Assembly: GCF_010093535.1 (NCBI RefSeq)
Contig: NW_022985175.1
Location: 248,001-312,000 of the forward strand
Source of the DNA: Lindgomyces ingoldianus
Taxonomy: Eukaryota; Ascomycota; Dothideomycetes; Pleosporales; Lindgomycetaceae
Direction of reading: 5' to 3'
DNA: 64,000 nucleotides
This document shows, in pieces, positions 22,984-33,867 of the stretch. The translations under genes and the position numbers were made by a program. The notes under the pieces are model-generated. The model had not been told where the DNA came from. It did no database searches and was given only the letters and a program-made list of their open reading frames with translations. The stretch's first letter is position 1. Each line of letters starts with the position of its first letter.

Positions 22984-25275
22984 GCCTGTGAAGTGGTCGT
23001 CTTTACCGACACGCTAAGTAAGGAATTAGAATACCAAACGACCATACAAAGCTTCCGGATCTGAAAAAGCAGAAGCGGTATATGACGGCATTGGCATACT
23101 GAACGCACGAGGTCTTCTAGAGTGTGAAATAAGCTCGATCGGCGATGCTTACACCCCGCAAGCAGGGCGCCCGTAAGACAATCATGCGCACAAAATATAA
23201 GCACGTAGGGAGAGATCGCTACGGCCTATACAAACCAAGCTAGGATGGCTCGCTATAAGACGGGTGGTACAGACAATGACGCGTTTTAGCGCGCGATTCT
23301 TGCCGCAGTTTCGGCCTTGTTCTCTTTGGATCCCGATGGAGCAAATACATTCCCCTTCTTTGGAGAGCCTTTAGTTAATGACGAGATGTTTTACCAGTTT
23401 CTTATCGAGCCGGAACATGTGTTGGCACGAATTCAACCAGTTCACGGGGCACAGGCTCTAGAAACCACGCAGGAGAGATTGACTGTGATAGAAGCGCGCG
23501 GGCTTTCAGATTACGTGCTCAGAGTACTTGAAACTATTGCCTACAGTGGTTTTTCAATTTCAAGGCAGGGATAATTTGTGTTGGTTCCCGAAGCCAGGCA
23601 ACTTAGAGACGTCATATGCGAGCTCTTTGGTGGATATGCTCCCTTCCTTTCTACTGCGACCCTCTCATACTTACTTGTTGGGGAATGTTACGTACATAGC
23701 TTGATGAAAAGCGAAGTACTTTCTTAAACTCTAGAAGATCGATTGTTCTCTTTGCGATAGTGTGAAGTTTGCAGCGATAGCTGGTAGATTTTGAAATCGT
23801 AGCTGCAGTCTATGAAGGAAGAGAAGAGTTTAAAAATCGGTCGATATCTGGGGGGAATACAGTTGAAGAGGAGACTTTCAACAACTATCAGGCGTCCCAA
23901 CTACAATCCCTCAATTATTTTGAACCATTCGAGCATAGGTGCCTCTTACCATATTTCCTTTGGTAGCCGCTATGTCGATTCTGTATGACTTCTTAAAATT
24001 TAGCTATGGTAGATATACACATCCCGAAGGCTCTGTCTTTATTAGCATAAGATGCGTGAGTTGGCATCAGTCTAAAGCCGAATTGTGGGTCGAGGAGATT
24101 TCTATTCGGGTTGTAAAGTGGATTCACCAAAGGGCTTAATGCGCGGCTGGTGGCTGACGTAGAGGCTTGCCCACATCATGGTGATGGTGATACAATGCCG
24201 TACCTAGTCAAGCTTCTCACGTGGACACCTGTTCCGGTTGTGGAAGCAGCTACATAAATGTCAGCCCTCAATGCCATTCTGGCCTAAGCAATTGGCCAGC
24301 CGAGTAGTTGGAATGTTTTATGAGATTGCAACAATGCTATTACGTCACGAATTTTCTGAACGTATTATCGAGGCATTCTAAGATTGAGCGAAGTATTCAG
24401 CTTGGAATTAAAGAAGCACTGGAAGAAATTATTCACTCCTACCTTACATAAAATATATGAAAGTCTTTTCGTTTACAAATGCATAACATATAGTTCCTAA
24501 CACAAGTTCGCTGAAGAGGTATAAACCTTGCTTGGCCATCTATTATATCTACCAAATATTGAATTAGCAATCTTAGAGTATTTATAAATCTAAAATTTGT
24601 AAAACTAGAATCCGGACCATAAAGGATTGGATTTAGCTACTAGATTGAAAGAGTAATCATATACACAGTAGTATGGCCGTATAAGTCTAGGAAGATCTCC
24701 TCCCTCCCACGCTCCAGTGTTCCTGATCCTATACAAGGTTGACACCAATAGAACCGTAGAATTTCCCAATCTCAATAACGAAGTTAACACCAAGATAGGG
24801 TCTACACAATTGTGTCTGTGGCTGCAATCCGAAAATGTCGGAGGTCCTCCCAAACCAGCGTGATAGGATTGAATAAGCCATTACTTCTAAGACCTGCAAT
24901 CGATCGCAAGTCACGATTAGCTATACATCGAATTCAGGTTGTGGTAATACATTCTGACTACTGAGGGACTATTTGGCCGCTAGGAGAGGGCTTTGGGCGG
25001 TCAAAAGATGACAAAAATACAACGTGAAGAACTTTTGCGTAGTAAATTAATTACTCAAATGGCCGTTGGATGGATTTTTTGAGTTAAAGATGTGAAATTT
25101 TGAGACCATTTTAGCGTCTTGACATGAGTGAGGGTGACTAGTCCCTGTTTGTTCCAGCCAGGACAGCTTCCACACCAGTGTTATCGTTTAAATCTCACCA
25201 TGTAATATATGGCTATTCTAAGAAGATTTGATACCCACTAATTTTTCCGAAACCAAAAAGGGTGGCTTTGATAAC
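22984..25275. other. Intergenic region, no recognised gene
   Basis: A frame at about 23317-23574 (+) encodes a coding-like 85-residue stretch (FFGEPLVNDEMFYQFLIEPEHVLARI) without an ATG or a family I know; it may be a relic. From 23600 to 25275 the sequence is AT-rich with only short frames and no motif. Confidence 0.4.
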
Positions 25276-27436
25276 CTATATGAGGCTTAAGGTCATACGC
25301 TCCCATTGGAGGGTTGGAATCCTATGGTTTGGATAGAACACAACCCAACCTTCCCCTACATCGCGAATAAGTTTTACAACTCCAACACGTCTGAATTTTC
25401 CAGGTTTATTAAGGACAGGCACGGCTGCGATGGCGTGGTCTTCGAACCTGGTATAGACAGATGTAGTGTAGCTAAGTATGCAAAGGATATCTATACAACT
25501 AGGTGAAGAGTGCTGCCTTTCGGGGTCATCTGGTATGAAAGTTGATCTGGAATCCTTTCCTGCCCTAAAAACGGGAGTAGGCCATGTCCATCTTGCTGTA
25601 CGATGGACAGCCGAATTCTGCAGGGAGTACTCAGTGGGCGGCTTTTCCTCTGCAGACTTCTTGACGAGCCCCCATGCCACATACGCGCGAATCGTGAGCG
25701 TCCTTTGAATAGGATGTCGTTTATCGTAGTGCAGATATTGGAGACAACTCTGCCAGTATTTGGAAGTAGGTGGTTCTGCCTCCCAACGAATTTGGCCAAC
25801 ATCAAATTGCGACGCCCAACTCCAGGATGGAAATTCGGGCATTTGGTTTGAATGTTTAGGTTCTTTGGAAAGGTTGTATGGCCTCCAGATGAGGCCTTTG
25901 CCCAGATCTTCGGCCCATAGGCCGGCAAGATACGTCAGCTCGTAAGTTTTACCCAGCAATGACGCTATACCAGCAACTCCATTCAAAGCGTCTTTCCGGA
26001 AACTCAAATGGCGCTGAGAGTAAGTGCTGACCATTGAGTACCACTCTGTCACAGCTTCATCTTTCATCAACTGTCGTTGTCGTGATTCGAGTTCCAATTT
26101 CCAGGAGGAGAGTCCGCGAGGAAGCAAAGACTTAGACTCTTTCCTCGCTAGATGTGCGCGAAGGATGACAAGTGGGTCATTCGAGGGTACTCGTGAAAAC
26201 GGAGGCCAGTGGCTGTCGTCCACTTTGCCAAGTGGGTCCCGTTCGGTCAGCATCTCTACTTCACATCGCCATCGCATTTGGTCCGACCAGAACGAGAGGC
26301 CGCGACGTGAGAGAACCTCCTCCTGTAGAACCCACGCTCGGCTGTGAAGGCCTTGTCCATCATAGTCATGATCCCAATGATGCGGTGGGCTAACAAGGAC
26401 TTGGCCCACGGAGGCCATCGAGCTTCCAGTGGTATTGATAGGCAGGTGAACCGGAATTCTTTTGGCAGGCGTGTCTAGTGCGAGCCCAACATCGGCATTC
26501 TCCGCGGCGGAGGCGAATATTGTTAACGTTGAACCAAGGAAGATTTTATCCATAAGGTTGATCTGCTGCTTGAGTTGCTCTGGTGAGTCTTGTTGGATAC
26601 ATAGGGCATCAATCCACAGATAACGAAGTCCAAGCGCATGAGTTACTTTGATCGCGTCGCGAAAAGTTCGTGGTAGCACTTTAGGGTTGAATCCAGCCTC
26701 AAGCACTTCCATGTTAGTGGATGTCATCAGAAACTTCTTTCCGTTCCCCCACTTGTAGCTCAGTGTAACGTACTGAGCCTCGCTCTCGCCGCAAACAAGT
26801 CTTGGAAGCTGAGGCTGCGATACATCTAGAACCTTTAAAGGCAACATTATTCCTTCTAACGACTGTTGGCACACATTGTGTGTCGTATTGCAAGTTTCCA
26901 GCCAATACCGAGCCAGCATAAACTTCTGTTCCGAAATGGGTGCACTGGATATTTGTGCGTCACGATTAGTATCGATATTAACAAGCATCTTATTTTTGAG
27001 ATCATCTAGAGGATGTTAGTCTGGTATATATTCTATCTCTTCTATATATACCTCTTGGGGATTTCAATATTATATTAGTCTCTAAACCTTGCCAACGGGC
27101 AATGAGGTTGAGCATCTTCGAATTCCAGCGATGTCTCTTTATTTCTATATATATTGGAGCTGCCTCCGGCCCTTCCCAATCCACAACGTGGATAGAGTCC
27201 GTATTGTTCTCGGTCGTGGTCTGAGTACAAGCTATTCGCCGCTTCTTAGATTGAGCTCGAAATGCAGAATCTATGTTGAGGAATAGAACGCATCTTTTTG
27301 CATTTTCCATTATTTGGTGATCGTTGTGAAGTTCGAAGAGTATCCGCGGTTCTGATCGAGATTGTCGTTTGCCGCTCCGCCATAGTTGTTCCAGATGATG
27401 CTGGTGGTGGATGTTGGAGCACTTTTCGCAAAGCAT
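25276..27436 (-). CDS. HET-domain (heterokaryon incompatibility) protein
   Basis: HET-domain proteins trigger cell death after fusion of unlike hyphae; many are paralogues of unknown partner. Two exons, 27052-27436 and 25276-27005, are joined by a 46-nt intron (27006-27051) that starts GTATAT, has a GACTAAC branch site and ends CTCTAG. The product is 704 aa. The ATG at 27436 (MLCEKCSNIHH) has an in-frame stop upstream. The HET domain starts near residue 207 with YVTLSYKWG, continues through LPRTFRDAIKVTHALGLRYLWIDALCIQQDS and INLMDKIFLGSTLTIFASAAENADVGL, and the region after it has the conserved SRAWVLQEEVLSRRGLSFW. The N-terminus starts with a CxxC pair. There is no NACHT or membrane module, so this is the stand-alone HET type. 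No disabling lesion is visible once the intron is removed. Confidence 0.92.
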
Positions 27437-27563
27437 GTCTGCCAAATTTATTCAGCGGAAGTCTATAGAAAGGTGTCTTCTAATTAAATTTGGTGGGAGA
27501 GAGAAGCAGACTGATAGTAGATGGTGAAAACTTTCTTCAGCCTAGGCCGAAGAGGCTGTATCG

Positions 27564-27585
27564 CACGTGACATTAGCTCACGTGA
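27564..27585. promoter_or_regulatory. Paired CACGTGA motifs upstream of the HET gene
   Basis: Two CACGTGA sites (27564-27570 and 27579-27585), each containing the E-box palindrome CACGTG, sit 15 bp apart, about 130-150 bp upstream of the HET start codon. The spacing suggests bHLH-factor binding, but this is motif evidence only. Confidence 0.4.
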
Positions 27586-28248
27586 CCCCTTGTTAGGGCG
27601 AATGTGGGTTCTTCACCTCTTACCCTTTTCCTATTTAGGACTAGCGCTCTTTTAGCTACTATATATCTACCTCTGAGCTCTCTCGACCTCTAGAAACCTT
27701 ACACCACACCTCAATATACCTAAGTCGTCTCTCAATACCGAATTGTCTGCTTGCTTCTCTCTATATATGCCCTCCATCAGATCCATCAGCTCCTCTCAGC
27801 TCACCTTGCGATACGCTGGGTGGTATGGCTTTTCATGTGACATACTAACTATGGACGAGGCGATCTTCAAATTGAGCTCATAATATATCCCAGAGATTCC
27901 TACGCTTCGAAATATTTGAAAAACTAATAGTGCATTAAATGATATGTGTAAAGCCATTCCAACATTCGTGCTTAAATACTTGCTGAGAGCAATGCCGCTA
28001 ACTGCCTGCGTACCAGGCTTCCGCGAATTTGCAATCAGGTGACGGCTCCACTCTTCCACTCCCCCACCTTCACTTTCCTATAAGACTTTTAATGCTCCGT
28101 AAGAGCTAAAGAGTTGTTACACTTTAACGGGAAGTTTATCGTGCTTCTGCTTTGAGAATGATGTATGAAGAACCAAGCAAGATTGACTAGACGTCTGCGT
28201 AGGGCATTGATAGTTCTAATAATACTACCCCAGAGCTTTCTTGTCCCA
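27586..28248. other. Promoter side and spacer between the HET gene and the HET relic
   Basis: This stretch has pyrimidine-rich promoter-like sequence from 27640 to 27790. A short 87-codon frame on the minus strand (27796-28059) has no motif, and I do not call it a gene. Confidence 0.4.
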
Positions 28249-28497
28249 TTAAACGAGCTCAAATACCTCAGTAGTGGGATTCCCCTCCATAAGCCCACCG
28301 TCCATTACACCATGAACGTAAGCATTGCCAAGAAGGACCAGTTTCCCAGAATCCTTCAACCTAAGAGCGTATGGGACTGCGCCACCGAAGAATATTACAG
28401 CTTCGTCACCTTTCTTCAATCGCTCGGGCGAGTTCCCACATAACCATTTCTCAGTCATGAATGGCCTTCGACCTACGTTAAATGAAAGGGTCCTCAT
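28249..28497 (-). pseudogene. C-terminal relic of a second HET-domain protein
   Basis: The 82 residues encoded here match the conserved tail seen after the HET region in many fungal HET proteins: GRRPFMTEKWLCGNSPERL, then KKGDEAVIFFGGAVPYALRL, then LVLLGNAYVHGVMDGG, ending FELV and a TAA. The rest of the gene should lie to the right on this strand, but within 35 bp comes an inverted-repeat element copy (28531), and no HET domain is found beyond it. I infer that the gene was truncated, possibly by that insertion. The ATG at 28497 is probably an internal Met. Confidence 0.75.
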
Positions 28498-28530
28498 CTA
28501 TTTTTGAATTTGCCCATGTTGCACTGTAAT

Positions 28531-28812
28531 CAAGGCTTCGGACGGGCTGTACTACGGTCCGTACAAAGTGAGCCGTACCGTACGTTTAATGATGCTCTAG
28601 GTACGGTACGTAGTACGGACTGTATTACCCTTTTAGGAAGTTTGTATGGCAATTTCGGAGGAGTAGGAGGGCCGTGGCGAGCGGTGGGCCTGTGGGAACG
28701 TTTAGGGTGATATCTAGCGCTCTGATTAGCTGAAAGTTTTATAAAGACACTTAAATCTCTTTCTAAGTCTTTTACTCTATCCACGTGCAGTCTATTGTTT
28801 TAAAAATGCAGA
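28531..28812. repeat. Partial copy of the inverted-repeat element also found at 47.1 kb
   Basis: The sequence from 28531 (CAAGGCTTCGGACGG) is similar along its length to the left arm of the element at 47096. It shares the TACTACGGTC, ACAAAGTGA-CCGTA, GTACGTAGTAC and TTACCCTTTTAGGAAGTTT segments, and then the ATTAGCTxGAAGTTTT...CTTAAATCTC block. No second terminus is seen, so it is truncated. It contains a perfect 10-bp stem (28574-28583 with 28601-28610) around a 17-nt loop. Confidence 0.7.
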
Positions 28813-28813
28813 C

Positions 28814-29270
28814 AGATCCTGTAAGACAAGCAAGCTAGAAGATGGTAGAACTGAGCATTAATAGGCTCCATTTACCCGCCATGGCTGCCTCGCACACTGC
28901 CCTGTCTCAACCATTGCCCCTTCGCTCGCCCGAGAGCTCGCCCATTAACCTCCGCCATCTGACGCTTGATCTTCAGTCGCTGGAAGGGGCAGAAGAGTCG
29001 TTCTTATTAGAACAGCCCTCGCAAATCCTTCGATCTCGGATCACTTGCCTTCAAGGCCAGTGATGATAATCGTCTTCGAAGTCTATGCTCAAATTCGATC
29101 TGAGGCCTATGTCAAGGCAGATCTTGTAAAGAAAAGCAAGAAGACAGCATAGCTGAGCATCACCGTGGATCGTGGTCTTCGTAATTGGGACAGCCCTCAG
29201 AGATCCTTCGATCTCGGGTCACTTCACTTCAAGACCGGTGGTGATAATCGTCTTCAGAGTCCATGCTCCC
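28814..29270. repeat. Direct duplication with period about 178 bp
   Basis: Segments at 29013-29092 and 29191-29269 are about 85% alike, sharing CAGCCCTC-, ATCCTTCGATCTCGG and TGATAATCGTCTTC. The bases upstream of each (about 28816-28855 and 29122-29160) are also related (GTAA-A-AAGCAAG... and TAGCTGAGCAT). No protein family is recognisable in either copy. Confidence 0.7.
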
Positions 29271-31978
29271 ATCCTCCATCCTAACATTGCAAAGCCCAAG
29301 TGTCTCTTGTGTGCTTGTCCGTGATAGGGTTTTTGGTGGATGGTAATGAGTCCGAGGTCTAAGGCAACATGGTAGTGGACTGCGGAAGCATGTCAGCAGG
29401 TCCAACGTGTTAAAGGAAGTAGTGGGTCCCATGGTTGTGGATGGCATATCCAATGGAGGACACGAGATCTTTGGATGAAAGGTAGGCTGGAAAGCTAGGG
29501 GCAAGTGGCTCACAGGCGACAGGGCCATGGAGTGAAGAGGGAAGGAAATGTGAGAATAAAGAGCCGCCTTTAAATTCTAGAGAGACACTAGATTTAGAGT
29601 CGCTTGCTAGGACGGCAACCAGCTCGAAGGAAGGTGGTATCATAGAGGTTTACATTACGATTTTGTCTTACAGCACTTCGTAGCTCGCTTCCTAGAATTG
29701 AGGAAGGGATGGGGAGCTCTCGAGGAAGCGAGGATATGCATCACGAAATTTGCGGAGATGAATAGGGGGGAGGACTGGCGTTAAGGTAGGCTAGTAGGGT
29801 GCTAAAGGAAGCTGGTATCTGTTTTTGAAGGAGCATGGAGCTAAACTAGGACGGTGCTAACTAGTATTGGAATGTAGGGGTGAGGTCACTGGTATTAAGG
29901 AAATTGAATACGGATTATGGGGAAGTTGGCGCCCGTAAGATGGATACTGACATTAAGGAAGGTAGTGAGCGGTCTCGAGGAAGCAGGCATGCATATCGCA
30001 AGGTAAGTACTAGAATAAATGGAGAAGGACTGCCCGTTCGTTAGGGGACTATATTTACTGTATGCAAAGTAGTACAAAGAGAGGAACGGTTAAGATGCGC
30101 CCACGTTTTAATATTGTGTAGTCTTAAGCATAACATCACAGATTTATGAAAGGCTTGATGGGAAATTTCCCAGGACGTTCATTTTCCTGGGACGATTGTT
30201 CTAGTATATTAATTTTTCTAGGACATCTTTCCTAGGATAATTTCCTTAGGACGCTAATTCTGCTAGGGCGATTGTTCTAAAACGTTCACGTGCGCTAGGA
30301 AGTTGTTCTAGAGACCCTAAGGTTCCTTGGGCCCAAGTCAGGCACCAGTACTAGGACGCCTATGTCCTATAAAGTCCAAAACTGGGCATATTCTATAGAC
30401 GTTAAAAGCAGCGGGTTGATGGGGCGGATGGTGATGCCTGATATGGATTAATGAGGGACTGCACTAAACCCGAAAAGGGAACCCCGGGATCTGTATTACT
30501 TACTATTACCTACCTATTCCCAAGCTTTACGGGAACCCTAGCTAAAATGTCGGGGATATTCCGGGCTGAAAGAAATGGGATAAGCGTATCGGGGGAAGTA
30601 GTGAAGAGAATGGAAGACGTGGAATCGCGGGTAGGTTCTCTGGATTGGTAGCATATGATAGCTGGTTTGAGAGACTTACAGCCCCCCAGGGCTGATTAAT
30701 GAATATGCAATTTGAAGGACTTGATGATTCATACTTGAATCTAGCTTGAAATACTTCTAGTTTGGAGCTTATTCTTAGAAGATGAGACTATTCTCCATTT
30801 AGGGACGTCCAATGTATTAGAGCTATGGAGAGTTGGCGAATGTTAGCGGCCTCAGGCATTTGGCTTCGGACATGGATTCCGGGATTCCGAAAGCGTAGCA
30901 TAGACAGCAATTAACCGAGATACTGAGGAATGGCGGGTAGCATTTGGTTGTCGCCTTTGGAAATCTTTGCGTAAATTTCCGCCCTGTTACTCTCCATTGA
31001 AAAGCCAAATTTGAAGGTGCATGGAATGAGTAGGGCTTTCTATATTTACGGCCGAACAGGAGGCATACATCTGAAACTAATCAGTACTGAACATACCCAC
31101 ACGTCGTCCAGCCAAGCTCTGGTTCTGCAATATGATTCACGCACAGCATGTATGGCAAAACCCATTACGTAACGCGTTAGCTAGTTTCTAATCCATAACT
31201 CTGCGGAGTAGACGTTCGCCTAAACGCTGTAGTCATCAAGCCCAGAAATACTCAGGAGCCTACCCTAATAGAATCACGGTACCTTTCCACTCTCAGTAAT
31301 AGTAGCCCCATCTCTTCAAATCAAACTTTAGCGGAGCCTCGGCACGATCAATAATCACTCTCAAGTCCTTTTGCTGACGCCTAAATAGACTTAACTTCTC
31401 GTACGATACCGTGCCCATGCAGGTCAGACTTGGTGGGGTGAGTAAGCGACAAGGATCTTTCTCATGCATTTTTTTCCGAGTTAGGGCTTCTCTGCTATAC
31501 GGTGGATTTAGGAGGTAGTGGTACAAGAAGGTGATGATGATGGCGGAATTCCGCACGCTATGTGGGTGAGCTGGAATTGAGCCGGACGATGTGGTACCAT
31601 TGGAGCAATCCGAATCTTTTCTCAACCTCCGGACTTCTGGAGCAGGCATGGAGATGACGGGGGACGCTGTACTGTACGAATAAAATTCTCGACGGTACGT
31701 GGTTGAAACGTGACAAATTAGTATTCGCCAACGACACAATATGTAACCGGGGCTTGTAGGGTAAAAAAGGAAAGCGCTGCGCTGGGATTAACTGGGTCAC
31801 AAATTGAGGGACAAGGAGGATGCTTGTGTAACTAGGAAGCTTCCGGAACGGGAAAGAAGCTTGGGGTATAAAGATCGGCGTCGAACTCGTTTCGTCTATA
31901 TCCTATCGATCATTTAGACATACTTCCTTCCACCAAGCAAATCAAAATTATTTACATTACGCCTAGCTCGACATCAAG
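29271..31978. other. Repeat-rich, gene-poor region
   Basis: No supported gene lies here. Degenerate duplicated segments occur at about 29712-29776 and 29967-30033 (shared TCTCGAGGAAGC...GCAT...GGAGAAGGACTG-like text). A 148-codon frame at 31293-31739 (-) has no motif. The last 110 bp are the promoter of the aldehyde dehydrogenase gene, with TATAAAG near 31866. Confidence 0.4.
30165..30330. repeat. Degenerate short tandem repeat with consensus near CTAGGACGATTGTT
   Basis: About ten imperfect units of roughly 13-18 bp follow each other, for example CCCAGGACGTTCATTTT, CCTGGGACGATTGTT, CTAGGACATCTTT, CCTAGGATAATTT, CTAGGGCGATTGTT and CTAGGAAGTTGTT. It is noncoding in all frames as far as I can see. 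Confidence 0.7.
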
Positions 31979-33672
31979 ATGGATTCTTACTTCCACTTCA
32001 TCAATGATGAGGTACATTCCATACCTCAACACCCCTCAGTTCCCCTCAATTCCCTCCCACTAACCAACAATCACAGTTTCTCACGGGTTCGCCTTCAGAT
32101 GAATATTCTGTATACAACCCCGCGACCGATACACTGGTCGGCAATATCAACCTCGCTCGTGAAACTGAAGTCGACGCCGCCGTATCCGCCGCCCGCATGG
32201 CCTTCGAAACCGGACCGTGGAGCACTTACACCGGCGCCCAGCGCGCAGCATGCATGTTGAAATTCGCCGATCTACTCGTCCCCAATGCCGAGGAAATAAG
32301 CAAGGCCGAAGTCAAAGCCATGGGCCAGCCGTCCGCAATCATGCAGAACTTCATCGTGCCGGCGTGCGCCGCGACTTGGAGGTATTATGCAGGCTGGGCA
32401 GATAAGGTTGAGGGACAGACGTTTCCACAGGAAGATGGCGCGTGGAGGATGACGCAGTATGAGCCGTTTGGAGTTTGTGCGGGAATTGGGCCGTGGAATG
32501 TTACGATTTTGTGAGCTTTCGAGCTTCCGTCCATAGTGCCATGGGTGGGTGTGGCTGGTGAGTAGATGCTGACGGTGAGGTAGGACTATGGCATGGAAAA
32601 TGGCCCCAGCGCTTGCAGCAGGTAACACTTTTGTCTTCAAGGGATCGGAGAAGTCGCCATTTAGCATCTTGGTTCTTGCGAGGCTGTTCAAGGAAGCTGG
32701 ATTCCCATCTGGCGTCGTCAACATCCTCTCTGGGGATGGAAAAACCGGAGCACTGTTGGCTTCTCATATGGACATCGATAAAATCTCATTCACTGGGTCT
32801 GGAGCCTCCGGTCGCAAAGTCGTAGATGCAGCCAACAAGAGTAACCTGAAGAAAGTCACCCTCGAGCTCGGCGGCAAATCCCCATCCCTTGTCTTTGAAG
32901 ATGCTGACATTGAGAACGCTCTGACTGGGTGAGTTTATCTTCCTCCCTTCTGAGAGTTTCGTCGGCTGACAATTTCCAGAAATTCCCAGGGCTTCCTTTT
33001 CAACTCCGGCCAGGCTTGCATTGCTGCCTCGCGTCTCTTTGTACACACCTCCATTGCCGACAAATTCATCGAAGGACTCAAAGCCCGTTTCCAAGGTGCT
33101 CAAGGCATTATGGGCGATCCGTCCGAGCCCACTACCATGCTTGGTCCGCTCGCAGATAGCAAGCAAATGGAGCGAGTACTCGGGTTCATCGAGACTGGTA
33201 AGACAGAGGCGAAGTTGATTGTGGGCGGAGAAAGACAGAGTGATAAGGGCGCATTCGTACAACCGACCATTTTCTTGAATCCTGGGAAGGAAAGCCAGAT
33301 CTATAAGGAGGAGGTTTTCGGGCCGGTTTTGACGGTGTTGACGTTCGAGACGGAAGAGGAGGCAATTAAGTTGGCAAATGATACCTCTTATGGTCTCTCT
33401 GGCAAGTTTTTGTTCCTCAACTAGACAATGGACATAGGGAGTTTCCTGACTGACATTGAACAGCTTGTATCTACACTGGAAGCACATCCCGCGCCCTCCG
33501 TGTTGCCTCCAAGATTAAAGCAGGAACGATTGCCATTAACTCTCCCTTCCTTCCGGATAACAACACGCCATTTGGTGGATATAAACAGAGTGGTAACGGA
33601 AGGGAGTTGGGTAAGGAGGGGCTGATGTCGTATCTGCAGGCGAAGACGATCAAGATCAACATGGGGGTTTAA
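31979..33672 (+). CDS. NAD(P)+-dependent aldehyde dehydrogenase
   Basis: The enzyme oxidises an aldehyde to the acid through a cysteine thiohemiacetal. Five exons (31979-32011, 32077-32510, 32584-32928, 32980-33401, 33464-33672) give 480 aa, the normal class length. Catalytic residues fall in the expected order and spacing: Asn152 (GPWNVTIL), Lys175 (VFKGSEKSP), Glu250 ([10 protein letters not shown]) and Cys284 ([11 protein letters not shown]). Also conserved are [19 protein letters not shown] and the C-terminal [18 protein letters not shown]. The fourth intron (33402-33463) uses a GC donor (GCAAGT...ACAG); only this splice restores [16 protein letters not shown]. No organelle signal is evident. 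Substrate cannot be told from sequence. The gene is convergent with an amino-acid oxidase whose stop is 196 bp away, so the aldehyde could be a product of that oxidase; this is inference. Confidence 0.95.
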
Positions 33673-33867
33673 AGAAAGTTGGGAAAGGAATGAAGAAAAA
33701 TATGGATGAAGGGTGTGTTTAGCGGCTTTAGGTGGACACGAAGAATGAACTTTGAAGACTTGTATGGTCCTATTTGTACTGTTTCAAAACGTTGCGTCAT
33801 GCGTAAAACAAGTGTTGGTAACAAACTTCAATACTCATCGTCCGGGATTCGAACCTAACATATGTAA

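Noticed and set aside
31293..31739. 148-codon minus-strand frame upstream of the aldehyde dehydrogenase
   Set aside because: No motif, no hydrophobic or domain pattern, first ATG far inside; kept only as unlikely.
33830..33860. GGATTCGAACC, which resembles a tRNA T-loop
   Set aside because: The motif is near-palindromic, the flanking bases do not form a T-stem on either strand, and no acceptor stem or anticodon arm is found at the right distance.
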